Of a DNA stretch of 64,000 bases, positions 26,593 through 40,479 are shown piece by piece. The notes beneath the pieces were generated by a model that ran no database searches, was not told the DNA's origin, and worked only from the letters and a program-made list of their open reading frames with translations. How positions within the stretch are numbered: position 1 is the stretch's first letter; each line of letters begins with the position of its first letter. The DNA lies in contig CM049317.1 of the NCBI GenBank assembly GCA_026874595.1, positions 1,043,108 through 1,107,107 on the forward strand. Direction: 5' to 3'. Source of the DNA: Sipunculus nudus (Eukaryota; Annelida; Sipuncula; Golfingiida; Sipunculidae). Position numbers and translations under genes: made by a program.

Positions 26593-29500
26593 TTTACTCT
26601 GGTATCTGTCTGTAATGTTATGACGTTGATGTCCTCATTACTTCCGTTATGGTTTTTACTCTGGTATATGTCTGTAATGTCTATGACGTCGATGTTCTCA
26701 TTATGTCCGTTATGGTGTTTACTCTGGTATCTGTCTGTAAAGTCTATGACGTCGATGTCCTCATCACATCCGTTATGGTGTTTACTCTGGTATCTGTCTG
26801 TAGTTTATGACTTGGATGTCCTCATCACATCCGTTTGGCGTTTACTCTGGTATGTGTCTGTAATGGTATGACGTCGATGTCCTCATTATGTCCGTTATGG
26901 TGTTTACTCTGCTATCTGTTGATGAGTTCGATGTCTTCATTACATCCGTTATGGTTTTTACTCTGGTATCTGTCTGTAATGTCTATGACGTCGATGTCCT
27001 CATTATGTCCATTATGGTGTTTACTCTGATATCTGTCTGTAATGTTTATGACGTCGATGTCCTCATTATATCCGTTACGGTGTTTGTTTACTCTGGTATC
27101 TGTCTGTAGTTTATGACGTGGATGACCTCATCACATCCGTTTGGTGTTTACTCTGGTATCTGTCTGTAATGTTATGACGTCGATGTCCTCATTACATCCG
27201 TTATGCTTTTTACTCTGGTATCTGTCTGTAATGTCTATGACGTTGATGTTCTCATTATGTCCGTTATGGTGTTTACTCTGGTATCTGTCTGTAATGTTTA
27301 GGACGTCGATGTCCCCATAACATCCGTTATGGTGTTTACTCTGGTATCTATCTGTAATGTCTATGGCGTCTATGTCCTGATTATATTTGTATGGTGTTTA
27401 CTCTGGTATCTGTCTGTAATGTTTATGACGTCGATGTCCTCATTTTGTCCGTTATGGTGTTTACTCTGCTATCTGTTGATGACGTCGATGTCTTCATTAC
27501 ATCCGTTATGGTTTTTACTCTGGTAGCAGTCTGTAATGTCTATGACGTCGATGTCTTCATTATCTCCGTTATGGTGTTTACTCTGGTATCTGTCTGTAAT
27601 GTTTATGACTTCGATATCCTCATTACTTCCGTTATGGTTTTTACTCTGGTATGTGTCTGTAATGGTATGACGTCGATGTCCTCATTATGTCCGTTATGGT
27701 GTTTACTCTGGTATCTGTCTGTAATGTTATGACGTCGATATCCTCATTACATCGGTTATGGTGTTTACTCTGGTATTTGTCTGTAATGTTTATGACGTCG
27801 ATATCCTCATTATATCCGTTATGGTGTTTACTCTGGTGTCGGCCTGTAATGTTTATGAAGTCGATGTCCCCATAACATCCGTTATGGTGTTCACTCTGGT
27901 ATCTGTCTGTAATGTCTAAGACGTCGATGTCCTCATCACATCCGTTATTTTGTTTACTCTGTTATCTATCTATTATGTCTATGACGTCCATATCCTGATT
28001 ATATCAGCTATGGTGTTTACTCTGGTATCTGTCTGTAATGTTTATGACGTCGATGTTCTCATTATGTCCGTTAGGGTGTTTACTTTGCTATCTGTTGATG
28101 ACGTCGATGTCTTCATTACATCCATTATGGTTTTTACTCTGGTATCTGTCTGTAATGTCTATGACGTCGATGTCCTCATTATGTCCGTTATGGTGTTTAC
28201 TCTTGTATCTGTCTGTAATGTCTATGACGTCGATGCCCTTATCGCATCCGTTTGGTGTTTACTCTGGTATCTGTCTTTAATGTTATGACATCGATGTCCT
28301 CATCACATCCGTTATGGTGTTTACTCTGGTATCTGTCTGTAGTTTATGACTTAGATGTCCTCATCACATCCGTTTGGCGTTTACTCTGGTATGTGTCTGT
28401 AATGGTATGACGTCGATGTCCTCATTATGTCCGTTATGGTGTTAACTCTGCTATCTTTTGATGACGTCGATGTCTTTATTACATCCGTTATGGTTTTTAC
28501 TCTGGTATTTGTCTGTAATGTCTATGACGTCGATGTCCTCATTATGTCCATTTTGGTGTTTACTCTGATATCTGTCTGTAATGTTTATGACGTCGATATC
28601 CTCATTATATCCGTTTTGTGTTTACTCTGGTATCTGTCTTTAATGTTATGACATCGATGTCCTCATCACATCCGTTATGGTGTTTACTCTGGTATCTGTC
28701 TGTAATGTTATGACGTTGATGTCCTCATTACTTCCGTTATGGTTTTTACTCTGGTATATGTCTGTAATGTCTATGACGTCGATGTTCTCATTATGTCCGT
28801 TATGGTGTTTACTCTGGTATCTGTCTGTAAAGTCTATGACGTCGATGTCCTCATCACATCCGTTATGGTGTTTACTATGGTATCTGTCTGTAGTTTATGA
28901 CTTGGATGTCCTCATCACATCCGTTTGGCGTTTACTCTGGTATGTGTCTGTAATGGTATGACGTCGATGTCCTCATTATGTCCGTTATGGTGTTTACTCT
29001 GCTATCTGTTGATGAGTTCGATGTCTTCATTACATCCGTTATGGTTTTTACTCTGGTATCTGTCTGTAATGTCTATGACGTCGATGTCCTCATTATGTCC
29101 ATTATGGTGTTTACTCTGATATCTGTCTGTAATGTTTATGACGTCGATGTCCTCATTATATCCGTTACGGTGTTTGTTTACTCTGGTATCTGTCTGTAGT
29201 TTATGACGTGGATGACCTCATCACATCCGTTTGGTGTTTACTCTGGTATCTGTCTGTAATGTTATGACGTCGATGTCCTCATTACATCCGTTATGCTTTT
29301 TACTCTGGTATCTGTCTGTAATGTCTATGACGTTGATGTTCTCATTATGTCCGTTATGGTGTTTACTCTGGTATCTGTCTGTAATGTTTAGGACGTCGAT
29401 GTCCCCATAACATCCGTTATGGTGTTTACTCTGGTATCTATCTGTAATGTCTATGGCGTCTATGTCCTGATTATATTTGTATGGTGTTTACTCTGGTATC

Positions 29501-29800
29501 TGTCTGTAATGTTTATGACGTCGATGTCCTCATTTTGTCCGTTATGGTGTTTACTCTGCTATCTGTTGATGACGTCGATGTCTTCATTACATCCGTTATG
29601 GTTTTTACTCTGGTAGCAGTCTGTAATGTCTATGACGTCGATGTCTTCATTATCTCCGTTATGGTGTTTACTCTGGTATCTGTCTGTAATGTTTATGACT
29701 TCGATATCCTCATTACTTCCGTTATGGTTTTTACTCTGGTATGTGTCTGTAATGGTATGACGTCGATGTCCTCATTATGTCCGTTATGGTGTTTACTCTG
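26593..29800. repeat. Satellite block duplication (2,090-bp offset) around an inserted block
   Basis: 26,593-27,710 recurs at 28,683-29,800. The segment between them (27,711-28,682) is instead a copy of about 33,610-34,581 (offset 5,899). Shared rare variants include GACGTTGATG, TGTAAAGTCTATGACG and GTGTTTGTTTACTC. Confidence 0.8.
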
Positions 29801-30644
29801 CTATCTGTTGATGAGTTCGATGTCTTCTTTACATCAGTTATGGTTTTTACTCTGGTATCTGTCTGTAATGTCTATGACGTCGATGTCCTCATTATGTCCA
29901 TTATGGTGTTTACTCTGATATCTGTCTGTAATGTTTATGACGTCGATGTCCTCATTATATCCGTTACAGTGTTTACTCTGGTATCTGTCTGTAGTTTATG
30001 ACGTCGATGTTCTCATTATGTCCGTTATGGTGTTTACTCTGGTATCTGTCTGTAATGTTATGACGTCGATGTTCTCATTATGTCCGTTATGGTGTTTACT
30101 CTGGTATCTGTCTGTAATGTTAAGGACGTCGATGTCCCCATAACATCCGTTATGGTGTTTACTCTGGTATCTATCTGTAATGTCTATGACGTCTATGTCC
30201 TGATTATATTTGTATGGTGTTTACTCTGGTATCTGTCTGTAATGTTTAAGACGTCGATGTCCTCATTTTGTCCGTTATGGTGTTTACTCTGCTATCTGTT
30301 GATGACGTCGATGTCTTCATTACATCCGTTATGGTTTTTACTCTGGTAGCAGTCTGTAATGTCTATGACGTCGATGTCTTCATTATCTCCGTTATGGTGT
30401 TTACTCTGGTATCTGTCTGTAATGTTTATGACGTCGATATCCTCATTATATCCGTTACGGTGTTTACTCAGGTTTCTGTCTGTATTTTAGGACGTAGATG
30501 TCCTCATCACATCCGTTTGATGTTTACTCTGGTATCTGTCTGTAATGTTATGACGTTGATGTCCTCATTACTTCCGTTATGGTTTTTACTCTGGTATATG
30601 TCTGTAATGTCTATGACGTCGATGTTCTCATTATGTCCGTTATG

Positions 30645-31376
30645 GTGTTTACTCTGGTATCTGTCTGTAAAGTTTATGACGTCGATGTCCTCATCACATC
30701 CGTTATGGTGTTTACTCTGGTATCTGTCTGTAGTTTATGACTTGGATGTCCTCATCACATCCGTTTGGCGTTTACTCTGTTATGTGTCTGTAATGGTATG
30801 ACGTCGATGTCCTCATTATGTCCTCTATTGTGGTTTACTCTGCTATCTGTTGATGAGTTCGATGTCTTCATTATATCCGTTATGGTTTTTACTCTGGTAT
30901 CTGTCTGTAATGTCTATGACGTCGATGTCCTCATTATGTCCATTATGGTGTTTACTCTGATATCTGTCTGTAATGTTTATGACGTCGATGTCCTCATTAT
31001 ATCCGTTACGGTGTTTACTCTGGTATCTGTCTGTAAAGTTTATGACGTCGATGTCCTCATCACATCCGTTATGGTGTTTACTCTGGTATCTGTCTGTAGT
31101 TTATGACTTGGATGTCCTCATCACATCCGTTTGGCGTTTACTCTGTTATGTGTCTGTAATGGTATGACGTCGATGTCCTCATTATGTCCTCTATTGTGGT
31201 TTACTCTGCTATCTGTTGATGAGTTCGATGTCTTCATTATATCCGTTATGGTTTTTACTCTGGTATCTGTCTGTAATGTCTATGACGTCGATGTCCTCAT
31301 TATGTCCATTATGGTGTTTACTCTGATATCTGTCTGTAATGTTTATGACGTCGATGTCCTCATTATATCCGTTACG
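30645..31376. repeat. Local 366-bp tandem duplication within the satellite
   Basis: 30,645-31,010 is followed by a matching copy at 31,011-31,376. Both contain the unusual CCTCTATTGTGGTTTACTC variant and TGTAAAGTTTATGACG. Confidence 0.8.
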
Positions 31377-34300
31377 GTGTTTACTCTGGTATCTGTCTGT
31401 AGTTTATGACGTGGATGACCTCATCACATCCGTTTGGTGTTTACTCTGGTATCTGTCTGTAATGTTATGACGTCAATGTCCCCATTACATCCGTTATGGT
31501 TTTTACTCTGGTGTCTGTCTGTAATGTCTATGACGTCGATGTTCTCATTATGTCCGTTATGGTGTTTACTCTGGTATCTGTCTGTAATGTCAATGACGTC
31601 GATGTCCTCATTACATCCGTTATGGTGTTTACTCTCTTATCTCTCTGTAATGTCTATGACGTCGATATCCTCATTACATCCGTTATGGTGTTTACTCTGG
31701 TATCTGTCTGTAATGGTTATGACGTCGATGTCCTCATTATATCCATTACGGTGTTTACTCTGGTATCTGTCTGTAATGGTAATGACGTCGATGTCCTCAT
31801 TATATCCGTTATGGTGTTTACTCTGGTATCTGTTTGTAATGTTATGACGTCGATGTCTTCATTATCTCCGTTATGGTGTTTACTCTGGTATCTGTCTGTA
31901 ATGTTTATGACGTCGATATCCTCATTATATCCGTTACGGTGTTTACTCAGGTTTCTGTCTGTACTTTATGACGTAAATGTCCTCATCACATCCGTTTGAT
32001 GTTTACTCTGGTATCTGTCTGTAATGTTATGACGTCGATGTCCTCATTACTTCCGTTATGGTTTTTACTCTGGTATATGTCTGTAATGTCTATGACGTCG
32101 ATGTTCTCATTATGTCCGTTATGGTGTTTACTCTGGTATCTGTCTGTAATGTCTATGACGTCGATGTCCTCATCACATCCGTTTGGCGTTTACTCTGGTA
32201 TGTGTCTGTAATGGTATGACGTCGATGTCCTCATTATGTCCGTTATGGTGTTAACTCTGCTATCTGTTGATGATGTCGATGTCTTTATTACATCCGTTAT
32301 GGTTTTTACTCTGGTATCTGTCTGTAATGTCTATGACGTCGATGTCCTCATTATGTCCATCATGGTGTTTACTCTGATATCTGTCTGTAATGTTTATGAC
32401 GTCGATGTCCTCATTATATCCGTTACGGTGTTTACTCTGGTATCTGTCTGTAGTTTATGACGTGGATGACCTCATAACATCCGTTTGGTGTTTACTCTGG
32501 TATCTGTCTGTAATGTTATGACGTCAATGTCCCCATTACATCCGTTATGATTTTTACTCTGGTGTCTGTCTGTAATGTCTATGACGTCGATGTTCTTATT
32601 ATGTCCGGTATGGTGTTTACTCTGGTATCTGTCTGTAATGTCAATGACGTCGATGTCCTCATCACATCCGTTTGGCGTTAACTCTGGTATGTGTCTGTAA
32701 TGTTATGACGTCGTTGTCCTCATTACATCCGTTATGGTTTTTACTTTGGTATCTGACTGTAATGTCTATGACGTCGATGATCTCATTATATCCGTTATGG
32801 TGTTTACTCTGGTATCTGTTTGTAATGTTATGACGTCGATATCCTCATTATATCCGTTACGGTGTTTACTATGGTTTCTGTCTGTACTTTATGACGTAGA
32901 TGTCCTCATCACATCCGTTTGATGTTTACTCTGGTATCTGTCTGTAATGTTATGACGTCGATGTCCTCATTACTTCCGTTATGGTTTTTACTCTGGTATA
33001 TGTCTGTAATGTCTATGACGTCGATGTTCTCATTACATCCGTTATGGTGTTTACTCTGGTATCTGTCTGTAATGTCTATGACGTCGATGTCCTCATCACA
33101 TCCGTTTGGCGTTTACTCTGGTATGTGTCTGTAATGGTATGACGTCGATGTCCTCATTATGTCCGTTATGGTGTTAACTCTGCTATCTGTTGATGACGTC
33201 GATGTCTTCATTACATCCGTTATGGTTTTTACTCTGGTATCTGTCTGTAATGTCTATGACGTCGATGTCCTCATTATGTCCATTATGGTGTTTACTCTGA
33301 TATCTGTCTGTAATGTTTATGCCGTCGATGTCCTCATTATATCCGCTACGGTGTTAACTCTGGAATCTGTCTGTAGTTTATGACGTGGATGACCTCATAA
33401 CATCCGTTTGGTGTTTACTCTGGTATCTGTCTGTAATGTTATGACGTCAATGTCCCCATTACATCCGTTATGGTTTTTACTCTGGTGTCTGTCTGTAATG
33501 TCTATGACGTCGATGTCCTCATAATATCCGTTATGGTGTTTACTCTGGTATCTGTTTGTAATGTTATGACGTCGATGTCCTCATTATATCCGTTATGGTG
33601 TTTACTCTGGTATCTGTCTGTAATGTTATGACGTCGATATCCTCATTACATCGGTTATGGTGTTTACTCTGGTATTTGTCTGTAATGTTTATGACGTCGA
33701 TATCCTCATTATATCCGTTATGGTGTTTACTCTGGTGTCGGCCTGTAATGTTTATGAAGTCGATGTCCCCATAACATCCGTTATGGTGTTCACTCTGGTA
33801 TCTGTCTGTAATGTCTAAGACGTCGATGTCCTCATCACATCCGTTATTTTGTTTACTCTGTTATCTATCTATTATGTCTATGACGTCCATATCCTGATTA
33901 TATCAGCTATGGTGTTTACTCTGGTATCTGTCTGTAATGTTTATGACGTCGATGTTCTCATTATGTCCGTTAGGGTGTTTACTTTGCTATCTGTTGATGA
34001 CGTCGATGTCTTCATTACATCCATTATGGTTTTTACTCTGGTATCTGTCTGTAATGTCTATGACGTCGATGTCCTCATTATGTCCGTTATGGTGTTTACT
34101 CTTGTATCTGTCTGTAATGTCTATGACGTCGATGCCCTTATCGCATCCGTTTGGTGTTTACTCTGGTATCTGTCTTTAATGTTATGACATCGATGTCCTC
34201 ATCAAATCCGTTATGGTGTTTACTCTGGTATCTGTCTGTAGTTTATGACTTAGATGTCCTCATCACATCCGTTTGGCGTTTACTCTGGTATGTGTCTGTA

Positions 34301-34944
34301 ATGGTATGACGTCGATGTCCTCATTATGTCCGTTATGGTGTTAACTCTGCTATCTTTTGATGACGTCGATGTCTTTATTACATCCGTTATGGTTTTTACT
34401 CTGGTATTTGTCTGTAATGTCTATGACGTCGATGTCCTCATTATGTCCATTTTGGTGTTTACTCTGATATCTGTCTGTAATGTTTATGACGTCGATATCC
34501 TCATTATATCCGTTTTGTGTTTACTCTGGTATCTGTCTTTAATGTTATGACATCGATGTCCTCATCACATCCGTTATGGTGTTTACTCTGGTATCTGTCT
34601 GTAGTTTATGACGTGGATGACCTCATCACATCCGTTTGGTGTTTACTCTGGTATCTGTCTGTAATGTTATGACGTCAATGTCCCCATTACATCCGTTATG
34701 GTTTTTACTCTGGTGTCTGTCTGTAATGTCTATGACGTCGATGTTCTCATTATGTCCGTTATGGTGTTTACTCTGGTATCTGTCTGTAATGTCAATGACG
34801 TCGATGTCCTCATTACATCCGTTATGGTGTTTACTCTCTTATCTCTCTGTAATGTCTATGACGTCGATATCCTCATTATATCCGTTAAGGTGTTTACTCT
34901 GGTATCTGTCTGTAATGGTTATGACGTCGATGTCCTCATTATAT

Positions 34945-37900
34945 CCATTACGGTGTTTACTCTGGTATCTGTCTGAAATGGTTATGACGTCGATGTCCTC
35001 ATTATATCCGTTATGGTGTTTACTCTGGTATCTGTTTGTAATGTTATGACGTCGATGTCCTCATAATATCCGTTATGGTGTTTACTCTGGTATCTGTCTG
35101 TAATGTTATGACGTGGACATCCTCATTACATCGGTTATGGTGTTTACTCTGGTATCTGTCTGTAATGTCAATGACGTCGATGTCCTCATTACATCCATTA
35201 TGGTGTTTACTCTCTTATCTCTCTGTAATGTCTATGACGTCGATATCCTCATTACATCCGTTAAGGTGTTTACTCTGGTATCTGTCTGTAATGGTTATGA
35301 CGTCGATGTCCTCATTATATCCATTACGGTGTTTACTCTGGTATCTGTCTGTAATGGTTATGACGTCGATGTCCTCATTATATCCGTTATGGTGTTTACT
35401 CTGGTATCTGTTTGTAATGTTATGACGTCGATGTCCTCATAATATCCGTTATGGTGTTTACTCTGGTATCTGTCTGTAATGTTATGACGTGGACATCCTC
35501 ATTACATCGGTTATGGTGTTTACTCTGGTATTTGTCTGTAATGTTTATGACGTCGATATCCTCATTATATCCGTTATGGTGTTTACTCTGGTATCGGCCT
35601 GTAATGTTTATGACGTCGATGTCCCCATAACATCCGTTATGGTGTTTACTCTGGTATCTATCTATTATGTCTATGACGTCTATGTCCTGATTATATCCGC
35701 TATGGTGTTTACTCTGGTATCTGTCTGTAATGTTTATGACGTCGATGTCCTCATTATATCAGTTATGGTGTTTACTCTGGTATCTGTCTGTAATGTTATG
35801 ACGTCGATATCCTCATTACATCGGTTATGGTGTTTACTCTGGTATCTGTCTGTAATGTTTATGACGTCGATGTCCTCATTATATCCGTTATGGTGTTTAC
35901 TCTGGTATCTGTCTGTAATGTCCCTGACGTCGATATCCTCATTACATCCGTAAGAGTGTTTACTCTGGAATCTGTCTGTAATGACTATGACGTAGATGTC
36001 CTCATCACATCCGTTTGGTGTTTACTCTGGTATCTGTCTGTAATGTTATGACGTCGATGTCCTTATTACATCCGTTATGGTTTTTACTCTGGTATCTGCC
36101 TGTAATGTCTATGACGTCGATGTTCTCATTATGTCCGTTATGGTTTTTACTCTGGTATCTGTCTGTAATGTTTATGACGTCGATGTCCTCATTTTGTCCG
36201 TTATGGTGTTTACTCTGGTATCTGTTTGTAATGTTTATGACGTCGATGTCCCCATAACATCCGTTATGGTGTTTACTCTGGTATCTATCTGTAATGTCTA
36301 TGATGTCTATGTCCTGATAATATCTGCTATGGTGTTTACTCTGGTATCTGTATGTAATATTTATGACGTCGATGTCCTCATTATGTCCGCTATGGTGTTT
36401 ACTCTGCTATCTGTTGATGACGTCGATGTCTTCATTACATCATTTATGGTTTTTACTCTGGTATCTGTCTGTAATGTCTATGACGTCGATGTCTTCATTA
36501 TGTCCTTTATGGTGTTTACTCTGGTTTCTGTCTGTACTTTATGACGTAGATGTCCTCACCACATCCGTTATGGTTTTTACTTTGGTATCTGTCTGTAATG
36601 TCTATGACGTCGATGTTTAGTCTGGTATCTGTCTGTAGTTTATGACGTAGATGTCCTCATCACATCCGTTTGGCGTTTACTCTGGTATGTGTCTGTAATG
36701 TTATGACGTCGATGTCCTCATTACATCCGTTATGGTTTTTACTTTGGTATCTGACTGTAATGTCTATGACGTCGATCTTCTCATTATGTCCGTTATGGTG
36801 TTTACTCTGGTATCTCTCTGTAATGTTTATGACGTCGATGTCCCTATAACATCCGTTATGGTGTTTACTATGGTATCTGTCTGTAATATCTATGACGTCT
36901 ATGTCCTGATTATATCCGCTATGGTGTGTCTGGTATCTGTCTGTAATGTTTATGACGTCGATGTCCTCATTATATCCGTTATGGTGTTTACTCTGGTATC
37001 TGTTGATGACGTCGATGTCTTCATTACATCCGTTATGGTTTTTACTCTGGTATCTGTCTGTAATGTCTATGACGTCGATGTCTTCATTACATCCGTTTGG
37101 TTTTTACTCTGGCATCTGTCTGTAATGTCTATGACGGTGATGTCCACATTATGTCCGTTATGGTGTTTACTCTGGTAGCTGTCTGTAATGGTTATGACGT
37201 CGATATCCTCATTACATCCGTAAGAGTGTTTACTCTGGTATCTGTCTGTAATGACTATGACATCGATGTCCTCATCACATCCGTTATGGTGTTTACTCTA
37301 GTATCTGTCTGTAGTTTATGACGTAGATGTCCTCATCACATCCGTTTGGTGTTTACTCTGGTATCTGTCTGTAATGTTATGACGTCGATGTCCTTATTAC
37401 ATCCGTTATGGTTTTTACTCTAGTATCTGTCTGTAATGTCTATGACGTCGATGTTTTCAGTATGTCCGTTATGGTTTTTATTCTGGTATCTGTCTGTAAT
37501 GTTTATGACCTCGATGTCCTCATTTTGTCCGTTATGGTGTTTAATCTGGTATCTGTTTGTAATGTTCATGACGTCGATGTCCCCATAACATCCGTTATGG
37601 TGTTTAATCTGGTATCTATCTGTAATGTCTATGGCGTCTATGTCCTGATAATATCTGCTATGGTGTTTACTCTGGTATCTGTCTGTAATGTTTATGACGT
37701 CGATGTCCTCATTATGTCCGTTATGGTGTTTACTCTGCTATCGGTTGATGACGTCGATGTCTTCATTACATCATTTATGGTTTTTACTCTGGTTTCTGTC
37801 TGTACTTTATGACGTAGATGTCCTCATATAATCCGTTTGGTGTTTACTCTGGTATCTGCCTGTAATGTTATGACGTCGATGTCCTCATTACATCCGTTAT

Positions 37901-40479
37901 GGTTTTTACTCTGGTATCTGTCTGTAAGGTCTATGACGTCGATGTTCTCATTATGTCCGTTATGGTGTTTACTCTGGTATCTGTCTGTAATGTTTATGAC
38001 GTCGATATCCTCATTATATCCGTTACGGTGTTTACTCTGGTTTCTGTCTGTACTTTATGACGTAGATGTCCTCATCACATCCGTTTGATGTTTACTCTGG
38101 TATCTGTCTGTAATGTTATGACGTCGATGTCCTCATTATATCCGTTATGGTGTTTACTCTGGTATATGTTTGTAATGTTATGACGTCGATGTCTTCATTA
38201 TCTCCGTTATGGTGTTTACTCTGGTATCTGTCTGTAATGTTTATGACGTCGATATCCTCATTATATCCGTTACCATGTTTACTCTGGTTTCTGTCTGTAC
38301 TTTATGACGTAGATGTCCTCATCACATCCGTTTGATGTTTACTCTGGTATCTGTCTGTAATGTTATGACGTCGATGTCCTCATTACTTCCGTTATGGTTT
38401 TTACTCTGGTATCTGTCTGTAATGTCTATGACGTCGATGTCCTCATTATGTCCGTTATGGTGTTTACTCTGATATCTGTCTGTAATGTTTATGACGTCGA
38501 TGTCCTCATATCCGTTACGGTTTTTACTCTGGTATCTGTCTGTAGTTTATGACGTGGATGACCTCATAACATACGTTTGGTGTTTACTCTGGTATCTGTC
38601 TGTAATGTTATGACGTCAATGTCCCCATTACATCCGTTATGGTTTTTACTCTGGTGTCTGTCTGTAATGTCTATGACGTCGATGTTCTCATTATGTCCGT
38701 TATGGTGTTTACTCTGGTATCTGTCTGTAATGTCAATGACGTCGATGTCCTCATTACATCCGTTATGGTGTTTACTCTCTTATCTCTCTGTAATGTCTAT
38801 GACGTCGATATCCTCATTACATCCGTTATGGTGTTTACTCTGGTATCTGTCTGTAATGGTTATGACGTCGATGTCCTCATTATATCCGCTATGGTGTTTA
38901 CTCTGGTATCTGTCTGTAATGTTTATGACGTCGATCTTCTCATTATGTCCGTTAGGGTGTTTACTCTGCTATCTGTTGATGACGTCGATGTCTTCATTAC
39001 ATCCATTATGGTTTTTACTCTGGTATCTGTCTGTAATGTCTATGACGTCGATGTCCTCATTATGTCCGTTATGGTGTTTACTCTTGTATCTGTCTGTAAT
39101 GTCTATGACGTCGATGCCCTTATCGCATCCGTTTGGTGTTTACTCTGGTATCTGTCTGTAGTTTATGACGTAGATGCCCTTATTACATCCGTTTTGTGTT
39201 TACTCTGGTATCTGTCTTTAATGTTATGACATCGATGTCCTCATCACATCCGTTATGGTGTTTACTCTGGTATCTGTCTGTAGTTTATTACTTAGATGTC
39301 CTCATCATATCCGTTTGGCGTTTACTCTGGTATGTGTCTGTAATGGTATGACGTCGATGTCCTCATTATGTCCGTTATGGTGTTAACTCTGCTATCTGTT
39401 GATGACGTCGATGTCTTTATTACATCCGTTATGGTTTTTACTCTGGTATTTGTCTGTAATGTCTATGACGTCGATGTCCTCATTATGTCCATTTTGGTGT
39501 TTACTCTGATATCTGTCTGTAATGTTTATGACGTCGATGTCCTCATTATATCCGTTTTGTGTTTACTCTGGTATCTGTCTTTAATGTTATGACATCGATG
39601 TCCTCATCACATCTGTTATGGTGTTTACTCTGGTATCTGTCTGTAGTTTATGACGTGGATGACCTCATCACATCCGTTTGGTGTTTACTCTGGTATCTGT
39701 CTGTAATGTTTTGACGTCAATGTCCCCATTACATCCGTTATGGTTTTTACTCTGGTGTCTGTCTGTAATGTCTATGACGTCGATGTTCTCTTTATGTCCG
39801 TTATGGTGTTTACTCTGGTATCTGTCTGTAATGTCAATGACGTCGATGTCCTCATTACATCCGTTATGGTGTTTACTCTCTTATCTCTCTGTAATGTCCA
39901 TGACGTCGATATCCTCATTACATCCGTTAAGGTGTTTACTCTGGTATCTGTCTGTAATGGTTATGACGTCGATGTCCTCATTATATCCGTTATGGTGTTT
40001 ACTCTGGTATCTGTTTGTAATGTTATGACGTCGATGTCCTCATAATATCCGTTATGGTGTTTACTCTGGTATCTGTCTGTAATGTTATGACGTGGACATC
40101 CTCATTACATCGGTTATGGTGTTTACTCTGGTATTTGTCTGTAATGTTTATGACGCCGATATCCTCATTATATCCGTTATGGTGTTTACTCTGGTATCGG
40201 CCTGTAATGTTTATGACGTCGATGTCCCCATAACATCCGTTATGGTGTTTACTCTGGTATCTATCTATTATGTCTATGACGTCTATGTCCTGATTATATC
40301 CGCTATGGTGTTTACTCTGGTATCTGTCTGTAATGTTTATGACGTCGATGTCCTCATTATGTCCGTTATGGTGTTTACTCTGCTATCTGTTGATGACGTC
40401 GATGTCTTCATTACATCCATTATGGTTTTAACTCTGGTGTCTGTCTGTAATGTCTATGACGTCGATATCCTCATTACAT
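34945..40479. repeat. 5,535-bp tandem duplication, copy 1
   Basis: Every distinctive variant from about 34,945 onward recurs exactly 5,535 bp later, up to about 40,479/46,014. The boundary unit contains TCCATTACGGTG and the rare CTGTCTGAAATGG. Frames compared across the two copies translate identically. Confidence 0.9.
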
